DNA of 64,000 nucleotides. It comes from Microbacterium oryzae. Lineage in GTDB: Bacteria > Actinomycetota > Actinomycetes > Actinomycetales > Microbacteriaceae. Of the stretch, positions 1-7,112 are shown one piece after another. How positions within the stretch are numbered: position 1 is the first letter of the stretch; every line of letters begins with the position of its first letter. The stretch covers positions 186,001 through 250,000 of the forward strand of contig NZ_JAUEPM010000001.1 in the NCBI RefSeq assembly GCF_030406385.1, read 5' to 3'. The notes under the pieces are model-generated. The model was given only the letters and a program-made list of their open reading frames with translations. It made no database searches and had not been told where the DNA came from. The position numbers and the translations under genes were made by a program.

Positions 1-1
1 A

Positions 2-892
2 GAGGAGATGCGCCTCACCGTCACGAGCGGAGCGTTCGATGCCGTCGAGCGCCTGCTCGCCCAGGCCCTCACGCGGGACGACGCAGTCGCGGTCGAGGAC
101 CCCTGCTTCCTCGCGACGATCCGCACCGTCCGCCTCGCCGGCTACCGCCCCGTCGCCGTTCCCGTCGACGAGGAGGGCATGACGCCGGATGGCCTGCGCG
201 CGGCCCTCGCGGAGGGGGTGCGCGCAGTGGTCTGCACCCCGCGCGCGCAGAACCCGACCGGCGCGAGCCTGTCGGCCGAACGCGCGGCCGAGCTCCGGGC
301 CATCCTGTCGGAGCACCCCTACGTGCTCGTGATCGAGGACGACCACTTCTCGCTGCTCTCGCGCCATCCGTACCACTCGATCATCGGCCCGGCCCATCGA
401 CGCTGGGCGCTCGTGCGGTCGGTGTCGAAGTTCCTGGGTCCGGACATGTGCCTCGCGGTCACCGCTTCCGATGCGGAGACGGCGGAGCGGCTGGCGATGC
501 GGTTGAGCCCCGGGACGACCTGGGTGAGCCACCTGCTGCAGCGACTCGCCCTCGCGCTGCTGACCGACCCCGTCGCTCTCGACACCATCGAGCGCGCCGG
601 CGAGCACTACGCCGAGCGCAACCTCTCGTTCGCCGAGCGACTGCGGCGGCACGGCATCGACACAGCGCCTCTCGACGGGCTGAGCCTCTGGGTGCGGCTG
701 CCCCTGCCGGCTCGCACGGTATCCGAGCGGCTCATGCGCCGCGGATGGCTCGCGCGGACCGGTGACGATTTCGCCCTGTCGCGAGGGGGCGCGGCCTCGC
801 GCCACCTGCGCCTCACCGTGCACGGCCTCGACGACGCCGACGCCGAGACGCTGGCGGCCGACCTCGCGGCCGCCTGCGCGCAGCGCGTCTGA
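2..892 (+). CDS. PLP-dependent aminotransferase domain, probably of a MocR-family regulator (5' end outside window)
   Basis: The frame is already open at the window edge, so this is the C-terminal part of a larger protein; 296 residues are visible and the ATG at 8 is probably internal. The fold is a class I/II aminotransferase: CTPRAQNPTG is the substrate/PLP loop, the acidic stretch VIEDDHF holds the PLP-ring Asp, and SVSKFLGPDM carries the Schiff-base lysine. The SVSK.LGPD form is typical of MocR/PtsJ-like regulators, in which a GntR-type winged helix precedes the aminotransferase domain. That helix would lie upstream, outside the window, so a free aminotransferase is not excluded. The gene converges on the HIT gene with 11 bp between stop codons and no obvious terminator. 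Confidence 0.75.
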   Translation, partial: EEMRLTVTSGAFDAVERLLAQALTRDDAVAVEDPCFLATIRTVRLAGYRPVAVPVDEEGMTPDGLRAALAEGVRAVVCTPRAQNPTGASLSAERAAELRAILSEHPYVLVIEDDHFSLLSRHPYHSIIGPAHRRWALVRSVSKFLGPDMCLAVTASDAETAERLAMRLSPGTTWVSHLLQRLALALLTDPVALDTIERAGEHYAERNLSFAERLRRHGIDTAPLDGLSLWVRLPLPARTVSERLMRRGWLARTGDDFALSRGGAASRHLRLTVHGLDDADAETLAADLAAACAQRV

Positions 893-903
893 CGTCGGAC
901 CGC

Positions 904-1473
904 TCAGGCGGCGGGCCAGGCGTCGGCGATGGCCGAGCGGACCTCGCCGAGGAGCTGCGGCAGCGCCTTCGTCTTGGCGATGATCGGGAAGAAGTTCGCG
1001 TCGCTCGTCCACCGCGGCACGATGTGCTGATGCAGGTGCTCCTCCACCCCTGCACCGGCGACGTGGCCCTGGTTCATGCCGATGTTGAACCCGTCGCAGC
1101 GCGACACCGTCCGCAGCACCCGCATCGCGGTCTGCGTGAGATAGGCGATCTCCGCCGTCTCGTGCGGATCGGCCTGGTCGTACAGGCCGATGTGGCGGTA
1201 CGGGCACACGAGCATGTGCCCGGAGTTGTACGGGAAGAGGTTGAGGAGGACGAAGGCATGCTCTCCTCGGTGGACGATGAGGCCATCCTCGTCGCTCTTG
1301 TCCGGCGCTGCGCAGAACGGGCAGCCGGTCCCCCGGTTCGCGTCCGCACCGGCGTTGATGTAGGCCATCCGGTGCGGCGTCCAGAGGCGCTGGAACGCGT
1401 CTGAGGACGCCGCGAAGTCCGACGCGGGCTCGAGGCGCGCGAACTCCTCGCGCGCCTCGTGCTCGGTCGTCAT
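904..1473 (-). CDS. HIT-family nucleotide hydrolase/phosphorylase
   Basis: This 189-residue histidine-triad protein has the signature EHLHQHIVPRW (HxHxH), where the middle His is the nucleophile of the family, acting on the alpha-phosphate of AMP or Ap4A derivatives. A CPFC pair sits near residue 45. The start is the ATG at 1473, two bases after the thrS stop, with the end of thrS (GAGGACC) as ribosome site; a longer upstream reading would only be thrS in another frame. The thrS-HIT pairing matches mycobacteria, where the HIT protein next to thrS is an Ap4A phosphorylase. Because ThrS can itself make Ap4A, a clean-up role is attractive but inferred. Confidence 0.88.
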   Translation of the reverse strand: MTTEHEAREEFARLEPASDFAASSDAFQRLWTPHRMAYINAGADANRGTGCPFCAAPDKSDEDGLIVHRGEHAFVLLNLFPYNSGHMLVCPYRHIGLYDQADPHETAEIAYLTQTAMRVLRTVSRCDGFNIGMNQGHVAGAGVEEHLHQHIVPRWTSDANFFPIIAKTKALPQLLGEVRSAIADAWPAA

Positions 1474-1475
1474 GC

Positions 1476-3449
1476 TCAGAGGTCCTCGTCGGCCAGCACG
1501 AGGCGCTTCTCGGCGATCGCGCGGGTGACGAGCGCCACGGCCTCGTCGACCGGGACACCATTGCGCTGAGAGCCGTCCCGGAAGCGGAAGGAGACCGTGC
1601 CGGCGGAGCGGTCCTGCTCTCCCGCGATGAGGAGGAGCGGCACCTTGCCCGTGGTGTGGGTGCGGATCTTCTTCTGCATGCGGTCGTCGGAGTGGTCGAC
1701 CTCGGCGCGCACGTCGGCGACGCGCAGCTTCTGCACGACCTCGTCGAGGTACGGCGCGAACTCGTCGGCCACCGGCACGCCCACCACCTGCTGCGGCGCG
1801 AGCCACAGCGGGAAGTCGCCCGCGTAGTGCTCGAGCAGGATGGCGAAGAATCGCTCGATCGAGCCGAACAGCGCGCGGTGAATCATGATGGGGCGCTGCT
1901 TGGTGCCGTCGGCCGCGGTGAACTCGAGGTCGAAGCGCTCAGGCAGGTTGAAGTCGAGCTGCACGGTCGAGAGCTGCCACGAGCGGCCCAGCGCGTCGGT
2001 GACCTTGAGGTCGATCTTCGGGCCGTAGAAGGCCGCCTCGCCGGGCTCCTCGATCAGCTCGAGTCCGGTGGACTTGGCCACGCGGCGCAGGGCGTCGGTG
2101 GCGGTCGCCCAGACATCCTCCTCGCCGATCCACTTGGACTTCTCGTCGTCGCGCATGGAGAGCTCGAGGCGGAAGTCCTCCAGCCCGAAGTCCTTGAGCA
2201 GCGAGAGCACGAATTCGAGCACCTTGGTCGTCTCGGCCTCGAGCTGGTCGGGCGTGACGAAGAGGTGCGCGTCGTCCTGCGTGAAGCCGCGCACGCGCGT
2301 GAGCCCGTGCAGCGCGCCGGAGAGCTCGTTGCGGTAGACCGTGCCGTTCTCCGCGAGGCGGAGGGGCAGGTCGCGGTAGCTGCGCGCGCGCTCCTTGTAG
2401 ATGAGGATGTGCATCGGGCAGTTCATCGGCTTCAGGTAGTAGTCGACGCCCTGCTTCGTGACGTTGCCGTCCTCGTCGCGCTCCTCGTCCATCCGGATCG
2501 GCGGCCAGATGCCGTCCGCGTACGTGACGAGGTGGTTGGAGGTCACGAAGAGGTCCTTCTTCGTGATGTGCGGCGTGTAGACGTAGCTGTAGCCCTCGGC
2601 GATGTGCCGGCGGCGCGCGTGCTGCTCCATCTCGCCGCGCGCGATCGCCCCCTTGGGGTGCCAGACCGACAGGCCAGACCCGATCTCGTCGGGGAAGGAG
2701 AAGAGGTCGAGCTCGCGACCGAGCTTGCGGTGGTCGCGGCGCGCGGCCTCGGCGAGCCGGTCCTGGTACGCCTTGAGGTCGTCCTTCGTCGGCCAGGCGG
2801 TGCCGTAGATGCGCTGCAGCTGCGGGTTCTTCTCGCTGCCGCGCCAGTACGCGCCCGCGGTGCGGACGATGTCCCAGCCGTTGCCGAGCATGCGCGTCGT
2901 CGGCACGTGCGGGCCGCGGCAGAGGTCCTTCCACTGCGTCTCACCCGTCTTGGGGTCGACGTTGTCGTAGATGGTGAGCTCGCCGCCGCCGACCTCGACG
3001 TTCGCGCCTTCGGCGACTTCCTTCTGGCCGCCCTTGAGGCCGATGAGCTCGAGCTTGTAGGGCTCGTCGTGGAGCTCAGCGCGTGCCTCGTCGTCGGAGA
3101 CGGCGCGGCGGACGAACCGCTGGCCCTCCTTGACGATGCGCTGCATCTCCTTCTTGACCGCCTTGAGGTCGTCGGGCGTGAAGGGCTCGGCGACGTCGAA
3201 GTCGTAGTAGAAGCCGTCGGTGATGAACGGACCGATGCCGAGCTTCGCGGCCGGGTTGATCTTCTGCACCGCCTGCGCGAGCACGTGCGCGGTCGAGTGG
3301 CGCAGGACGTTCAGCCCGTCGGGGCTGTCGATCGTCACCGGCTCCGTCGTCGCCGTGTCCGGGACCTCCGCCGCGAGGTCCTTCAGCTCACCGTCGACGC
3401 GCATCGCGACGACATTCTTCTCGGGGTACAGGTCGAATCCGGAGGTCAC
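1476..3449 (-). CDS. thrS: threonine-tRNA ligase
   Basis: Class II aminoacyl-tRNA synthetase that charges tRNA-Thr in the cytosol. The 657 residues give the usual order: a short N-terminal TGS-like part, the editing domain with [10 protein letters not shown] (HxxxH) near residue 50, the catalytic core with MNCPMHI and the motif-2 region [18 protein letters not shown], and the anticodon-binding domain from about 550. The start is GTG at 3449. A hexamer reading TAGGAT on the minus strand (3456-3461) stops 6 nt upstream, so the mRNA probably begins at the start codon without a leader. No T-box leader is visible. The HIT gene follows after 2 nt and should be co-transcribed. Confidence 0.97.
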   Translation of the reverse strand: MTSGFDLYPEKNVVAMRVDGELKDLAAEVPDTATTEPVTIDSPDGLNVLRHSTAHVLAQAVQKINPAAKLGIGPFITDGFYYDFDVAEPFTPDDLKAVKKEMQRIVKEGQRFVRRAVSDDEARAELHDEPYKLELIGLKGGQKEVAEGANVEVGGGELTIYDNVDPKTGETQWKDLCRGPHVPTTRMLGNGWDIVRTAGAYWRGSEKNPQLQRIYGTAWPTKDDLKAYQDRLAEAARRDHRKLGRELDLFSFPDEIGSGLSVWHPKGAIARGEMEQHARRRHIAEGYSYVYTPHITKKDLFVTSNHLVTYADGIWPPIRMDEERDEDGNVTKQGVDYYLKPMNCPMHILIYKERARSYRDLPLRLAENGTVYRNELSGALHGLTRVRGFTQDDAHLFVTPDQLEAETTKVLEFVLSLLKDFGLEDFRLELSMRDDEKSKWIGEEDVWATATDALRRVAKSTGLELIEEPGEAAFYGPKIDLKVTDALGRSWQLSTVQLDFNLPERFDLEFTAADGTKQRPIMIHRALFGSIERFFAILLEHYAGDFPLWLAPQQVVGVPVADEFAPYLDEVVQKLRVADVRAEVDHSDDRMQKKIRTHTTGKVPLLLIAGEQDRSAGTVSFRFRDGSQRNGVPVDEAVALVTRAIAEKRLVLADEDL

Positions 3450-3455
3450 CGCACC

Positions 3456-3461
3456 ATCCTA
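3456..3461 (-). promoter_or_regulatory. -10 element of a leaderless thrS promoter
   Basis: The minus strand reads TAGGAT, then 6 nt, then the GTG of thrS. This spacing would place transcription initiation on the first base of the start codon, and there is no Shine-Dalgarno sequence. No clear -35 was identified. Confidence 0.5.
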
Positions 3462-3537
3462 GTTCCGCGGACGCGGAGGCCGTGTCGGCAGGTGCGGGCT
3501 GAGCGCCGGGTGGCGGCCCTGGACCGCCGGGAACGAA

Positions 3538-3563
3538 GAAGGGCCTCCGCGAGGAGGCCCTTC
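3538..3563 (-). terminator. terminator of the minus-strand tRNA cluster
   Basis: An 11-bp perfect stem (GAAGGGCCTCC with GGAGGCCCTTC) with a 4-base loop lies just after the last tRNA-Gly and before thrS. Downstream on the minus strand comes TTCGTTC, a poor U tract as is common at this GC content. Confidence 0.7.
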
Positions 3564-3569
3564 GAGAGA

Positions 3570-3640
3570 GCGGATGACGAGATTCGAACTCGCGACCCTC
3601 ACCTTGGCAAGGTGATGCGCTACCACTGCGCTACATCCGC
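3570..3640 (-). tRNA. tRNA-Gly(GCC), copy 1
   Basis: A 71-nt cloverleaf with acceptor GCGGATG, anticodon loop TTGCCAA (anticodon GCC), T-loop TTCGAAT and closing CATCCGC. CCA is not encoded. It is identical in sequence to the copy at 3921-3991 and is the last gene of the minus-strand tRNA cluster. Confidence 0.96.
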
Positions 3641-3665
3641 ATGCCGGGACGAGTCCCGGACGTCG

Positions 3666-3691
3666 GAAACCCCCGGCGAGCCGGGGGTTTC
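3666..3691 (-). terminator. hairpin after tRNA-Val(GAC)
   Basis: An 11-bp perfect stem (GAAACCCCCGG with CCGGGGGTTTC) with loop CGAG lies between tRNA-Val and the last tRNA-Gly. It could terminate or attenuate the tRNA transcript before copy 1 of tRNA-Gly, or act as a processing signal. Confidence 0.55.
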
Positions 3692-3696
3692 TCTGG

Positions 3697-3768
3697 TGGG
3701 CGATACTGGGATCGAACCAGTGACCTCTTCCGTGTCAGGGAAGCGCGCTACCGCTGCGCCAATCGCCC
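3697..3768 (-). tRNA. tRNA-Val(GAC)
   Basis: A 72-nt body with acceptor GGGCGAT pairing ATCGCCC, anticodon loop CTGACAC (anticodon GAC) and T-loop TTCGATC. The 3' CCA is encoded (3694-3696 on this strand). It shares acceptor and D-arm sequence with tRNA-Val(CAC) at 4195 on the other strand, so the two are paralogues. Confidence 0.96.
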
Positions 3769-3796
3769 ATATTGCTCCGGCCTGAGCCGGGAGTGG

Positions 3797-3867
3797 AGGT
3801 GGCGACGGGATTCGAACCCGTGTAAACGGCTTTGCAGGCCGGTGCCTCGCCTCTCGGCCACGCCACC
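3797..3867 (-). tRNA. tRNA-Cys(GCA)
   Basis: A 71-nt body with acceptor GGTGGCG pairing CGCCACC, anticodon loop CTGCAAA (anticodon GCA) and discriminator U73, which is the known identity base for CysRS. CCA is encoded (3794-3796). It sits between a tRNA-Gly and tRNA-Val, all on the minus strand. Confidence 0.96.
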
Positions 3868-3909
3868 GCGGGGGTTTCGAACCCGCATGCCGAGATCTCC
3901 GAAGAGATC
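3868..3909 (-). other. spacer with a T-arm-like remnant and a UUCG hairpin
   Basis: Between tRNA-Gly (copy 2) and tRNA-Cys the minus strand shows a 6-bp hairpin GATCTC-TTCG-GAGATC (3894-3909), a C(UUCG)G tetraloop. It also shows GCGGG-TTCGAAA-CCCCC (3868-3886), which resembles a tRNA T-arm with one mismatch and directly abuts tRNA-Cys. No complete tRNA can be built here. It may be a decayed tRNA or a precursor-processing structure. Confidence 0.35.
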
Positions 3910-3920
3910 CCTGCACTCGA

Positions 3921-3991
3921 GCGGATGACGAGATTCGAACTCGCGACCCTCACCTTGGCAAGGTGATGCGCTACCACTGCGCTACATCCGC
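3921..3991 (-). tRNA. tRNA-Gly(GCC), copy 2
   Basis: A 71-nt cloverleaf identical to 3570-3640, anticodon GCC, no encoded CCA. It is the first gene of the minus-strand cluster Gly-Cys-Val-Gly. Upstream the minus strand reads GGCTAATGTAGTTC, where TAATGT is a plausible -10. Two copies fit the heavy use of GGC codons at high GC. Confidence 0.96.
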
Positions 3992-4151
3992 ATTTCATCC
4001 CCGGCTGCTTGCCCCGGGCACTTGAACTACATTAGCCCAGGTTCGGCGGGCGTCCAAACCACGCCTCAGATCCGGGCGTGTCACCGGCGCAGCCGTCACC
4101 CACGACACGCTCGGCTCTCTGCCCTGGTTCGTCAGCCACCCCAGCATCGGG

Positions 4152-4157
4152 TATGCT
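4152..4157 (+). promoter_or_regulatory. probable -10 of the tRNA-Val(CAC) promoter
   Basis: TATGCT lies about 38 bp before the mature tRNA 5' end, with TTCGTC about 18 bp further upstream as a weak -35 candidate. The rest of 3992-4194 shows no gene. Confidence 0.4.
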
Positions 4158-4194
4158 CGTCATCTGTGCCGCAAGGCCGACAACTTCAGAGCCT

Positions 4195-4267
4195 GGGCGA
4201 TTGGCGCAGTTGGTAGCGCGCTTCCTTCACACGGAAGAGGTCATCAGTTCGAGTCTGGTATCGCCCA
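4195..4267 (+). tRNA. tRNA-Val(CAC)
   Basis: A 73-nt body with acceptor GGGCGAT pairing ATCGCCC, anticodon loop TTCACAC (anticodon CAC, reading GUG) and T-loop TTCGAGT. CCA is encoded at 4268-4270. It is divergent from the Gly-Cys-Val-Gly cluster and closely related to the tRNA-Val(GAC) there. Confidence 0.96.
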
Positions 4268-4273
4268 CCACCC

Positions 4274-4299
4274 AAGACCCCCGGTACGCCGGGGGTCTT
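4274..4299. terminator. terminator after tRNA-Val(CAC)
   Basis: An 11-bp perfect stem (AAGACCCCCGG with CCGGGGGTCTT), loop TACG, follows 4 nt after the encoded CCA and is followed by GTCGTT. It could also serve the hemD operon, which ends at 4370 on the opposite strand. Confidence 0.75.
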
Positions 4300-4369
4300 G
4301 TCGTTCCGCTGATTTCGCTCACGACGGCGGCGCCCTGCCTCCTCGGGAGGCGAGCACGATGCGAGCGCG

Positions 4370-5506
4370 TCAGGCGCCCTCGACGATGTCGAGTCGATAG
4401 CCGCGCTTCACGACCGTGCGGATGAGCTGCGGAGCGCCGAGCGCCTCCCGCACGCGCGCCACGGCGACCTCGACCGCGTGCGGACTGTCTGCCGAGCGCG
4501 CGAGAGCGCACTGCAGCTCCTGCCGCGAGACCACTCCGCCGCGCGCGTCGAAGAGCGTCCGCAGCACGCCGATGCCCGTGCGCGAGAGCGGCACGTGCCG
4601 CCCGTCGAGCACCGCTCCGGCGCTGCGCAGCTCCAGTCGCCCCGCGGCGGTCTCGAGGGACGGGGCGTGACCGCCGCCGAAGTGCGTGACCACCGCGCGC
4701 ACGAGCGAGCCGAGCCGCCCCCGCTCGGCCACGAGCACCTCGATGCCGACGTCGACGAGCGGGGCCGAGGTGATGGGACCGACCGCCGCCATGAGCAGCC
4801 GCCCCGAACGCGACAGCCGCGCGAGGTCGCCGAGCACCTCCTGCCGGTCCGCCGCCGCCAGCCACTCCGCCGCGCCGGGTGCGGAGGTGAAGAGCACCGC
4901 GTCCACCTCGCCCTGCGCGGCCGCGAGCACAGAGCGGATCACGACCTCCGGATCCGGCGGCGGCCCCCACCGGTACACGGTGAGGCTCACGACGTCGGCG
5001 CCCGCCTCGGTGAAGAGGTCGTCGAGGCCGTCCGCGCCCGACCCGTGGTGCTGGATGGCGACACGACGCCCGCCGACACCCTCCGCGAGGAGGAACGCCC
5101 CGAGCTCGCTCGATGTCTCCGACTCCGCGACCCAGTCCGCGGAGAGGCCGGCCTGCTCGATGGCTCCCCGCGCCTTGGGCCCGCGCGCGACGATCTGGGC
5201 GGTGCGCAGGGCGGCCTGCAGCTCGTCGCGCAGCCCCGCCTCCTCGGCGGCCTCGATCCATCCGCGGAAGCCCACGCCCGTCGTGACGACCACGATGTCC
5301 GGTGGCCGCGCCACGAGCTCGCGCGTGGCCGACAGCAGCGCCTCGTCGTCGATGTGCGGCACGATGCTCAGCGCCGGCGCGCGGCGCACCCGTGCGCGGT
5401 GCCGTTCGAGGGCGGCCGCGAGCTCAGAGGACCGACGGTCGACGGCGATGACGATCGTGCAGCCGTCGAGGGCGGCCGAGAGGGCGGCACGGGCGGGGGC
5501 GGTCAC
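4370..5506 (-). CDS. hemD: uroporphyrinogen-III synthase fused to a C-terminal winged-helix domain
   Basis: 378 residues in two parts. Residues about 10-270 match the HemD fold (cyclisation of hydroxymethylbilane to uroporphyrinogen III), with the VVVTTGVGFRGW loop and LFTSAPGAAEWL. Residues about 285-375 form an OmpR-type DNA-binding winged helix (VLRTLFDARGGVVSRQELQ, then EVAVARVREALG and the wing IRTVVKRGYRL). This fusion is known in actinobacteria, e.g. in mycobacteria, usually near nitrite reductase genes. The start ATG at 5506 overlaps the upstream siroheme synthase stop by 4 nt, so it is translated as part of the nir operon. It may supply siroheme precursor and also bind DNA; its target is not evident. 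Confidence 0.9.
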   Translation of the reverse strand: MTAPARAALSAALDGCTIVIAVDRRSSELAAALERHRARVRRAPALSIVPHIDDEALLSATRELVARPPDIVVVTTGVGFRGWIEAAEEAGLRDELQAALRTAQIVARGPKARGAIEQAGLSADWVAESETSSELGAFLLAEGVGGRRVAIQHHGSGADGLDDLFTEAGADVVSLTVYRWGPPPDPEVVIRSVLAAAQGEVDAVLFTSAPGAAEWLAAADRQEVLGDLARLSRSGRLLMAAVGPITSAPLVDVGIEVLVAERGRLGSLVRAVVTHFGGGHAPSLETAAGRLELRSAGAVLDGRHVPLSRTGIGVLRTLFDARGGVVSRQELQCALARSADSPHAVEVAVARVREALGAPQLIRTVVKRGYRLDIVEGA

Positions 5507-6735
5507 GACGTCGCATCACCCGTCAGCGCGGGCTCCGCGAGCAGCAGCCCCACCCGGGCGACCTCTCCGACGACGATGACCGCCGGGTTCCGCACGCCGG
5601 CTGCCGCGGCGTCTGCGAGCACCCGGCCGAGCGTGGTGCGGGTGGTGCGCTGCTCGGGGGTGTGCCCGCGCTCGACGATCGCGACGGGCCGCTCATCGGG
5701 CGCGCCGGCCTCCCGCGCGGCGGCGACGAGGCGCGGGAGCGCCGCGACGCCCATGAGCACGACCGTCGTCACGGTCTCGTCGGCGAGCGCTGCGAGGGTG
5801 GACGGCGACACCTCGGCCTGGCCGTTGACGACGTGCAGGCCGGCGGATGTCCCCCGATGGGTGACGGGGATGCCCGCGGCCTGCGGCACGGACACCGCGC
5901 TCGTGAGCCCGGGGACGACCTCGACGGGGATGCCCGCCGCGAGGCACGCCGCCACCTCCTCGCCGCCGCGACCGTACACGAACGCGTCCCCGCCCTTCAG
6001 GCGCACGACCCGCTTCCCCTCGCGCGCGAGGGCGACGAGGAGGGCGTTGATCTGCTCCTGCGGCATCGTGTGGCGCCCCGGGCGCTTCCCGACGTCGATG
6101 ACCTCGACGCCGCCCTCCAGCTCCCGCAGCACGTCGGTCGGCCCCAGGCGGTCGGCCACGACGACGTCGGCCTCGGCCAGCAGCCGGCGCCCGCGCACGG
6201 TGAGGAGGTCGGCCGGGCCGGGGCCGCCGCCCACGAGGTCCACGCGACCGGGGCCGCCGGCGCGGCGTGCGCGCAGCGGCAGCCGTCCGTCGCGCAGCTG
6301 CGCGCCGACAGCGTCGCGGACGGCGGCGGCGCGCCCGGGATCGACGCCGTCGTGCGACATGGCACCCACGACCACGTCGCCGGAGCGGGTCTGCGCGGTC
6401 ATGCGCGCGGTCCCGTGCGCCCCGTCGGAGGCGTTGACGCACAGCACGCGTCGGCGCTCGCACTCCCCCGCGACCTCGTCGTCCGCACGGCGGTCGCCCG
6501 TGGCGGTGTGGACCATCCACGCCCCCTGCACGTCGTCGGCGCGCGCCTCCCGCGGGATCCACTCCAGGTCGTGGCGGAGGATGAGCTCGCGCGTGGCCGC
6601 GGCGAGCGCGGGCGCGACGACCACGACCTCCGCCCCCTCGTCGAGGAAGCGGGGCAGCCGCCGTGCTGTGACTGCGCCGCCGCCGACCATGAGGACGCGG
6701 CGGCCGGTGAGGGAGATCCCCATCATGATCGTCAT
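5503..6735 (-). CDS. cysG: siroheme synthase: precorrin-2 dehydrogenase/uroporphyrinogen-III C-methyltransferase
   Basis: 410 residues. The N-terminal 150 or so are a Rossmann domain (VLMVGGGAVTARR) of the precorrin-2 dehydrogenase/ferrochelatase type. The C-terminal part is a SAM uroporphyrinogen methyltransferase with VDLVGGGPGPADLLT, VVADRLG and VVRLKGGDAFVYGRG. Together these steps give siroheme, the cofactor of NirB in the same operon. The start ATG at 6735 overlaps the nirD stop as ATGA; two further in-frame ATGs follow within five codons. Annotators may call it cobA or cysG; the N-terminal domain favours CysG. Confidence 0.93.
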   Translation of the reverse strand: MTIMMGISLTGRRVLMVGGGAVTARRLPRFLDEGAEVVVVAPALAAATRELILRHDLEWIPREARADDVQGAWMVHTATGDRRADDEVAGECERRRVLCVNASDGAHGTARMTAQTRSGDVVVGAMSHDGVDPGRAAAVRDAVGAQLRDGRLPLRARRAGGPGRVDLVGGGPGPADLLTVRGRRLLAEADVVVADRLGPTDVLRELEGGVEVIDVGKRPGRHTMPQEQINALLVALAREGKRVVRLKGGDAFVYGRGGEEVAACLAAGIPVEVVPGLTSAVSVPQAAGIPVTHRGTSAGLHVVNGQAEVSPSTLAALADETVTTVVLMGVAALPRLVAAAREAGAPDERPVAIVERGHTPEQRTTRTTLGRVLADAAAAGVRNPAVIVVGEVARVGLLLAEPALTGDATS

Positions 6736-7112
6736 GCGAGCGCCTTCCACTGGATGAGCACGAGGCCGTCTTCGGAGACGGCGGCGGGCCAGACGCGCAG
6801 CGGCGTCGGCTCCTTGCCCTGCGCGTCGAGGCACGCCCCGGTGCGAAGGTCGAAGACCTGCTTGTACATCGGGGAGGCGACGGTGGGGGCGTCCTGCCGG
6901 GTGCCGACGATGCCGCGCGCGATCACGTGCGCCCCGCTGTACGGGTCGCGGTTCGAGACGGCGTGGACGCGTCCGCTGTGCAAGAGGAACAGCGCCACCT
7001 GCTCACCCTCGACGAGGGCGGCCCGGCCGCGCTCGACCTCGAGGTCGCCGACCGCGCACACCGGCAGCCATCCCGTGCGCGGCTCGGCCGTGACGACGTC
7101 GAGAAGGGTCAT
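6732..7112 (-). CDS. nirD: nitrite reductase small subunit (Rieske-like)
   Basis: 126 residues, the normal size for NirD. It has the Rieske-type beta fold without the Cys/His cluster ligands: the usual ligand positions read SNRDPYSGAHV and SPMYKQVFDLRTG. NirD proteins typically lack the cluster, so this is expected. It partners NirB in NAD(P)H-dependent reduction of nitrite to ammonium in the cytosol. The ATG at 7112 overlaps the nirB stop by 4 nt and its own stop overlaps the next start by 4 nt. Confidence 0.93.
   Translation of the reverse strand: MTLLDVVTAEPRTGWLPVCAVGDLEVERGRAALVEGEQVALFLLHSGRVHAVSNRDPYSGAHVIARGIVGTRQDAPTVASPMYKQVFDLRTGACLDAQGKEPTPLRVWPAAVSEDGLVLIQWKALA

Noticed and set aside
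1656..3785. Long open frame of 709 codons opposite thrS
   Set aside because: It is antisense to thrS with composition typical of high-GC shadow frames (RR/LRV-rich) and no domain sense.
3868..3886. Additional tRNA gene
   Set aside because: Only a T-arm-like stem-loop is present; no acceptor, D-arm or anticodon arm can be built.
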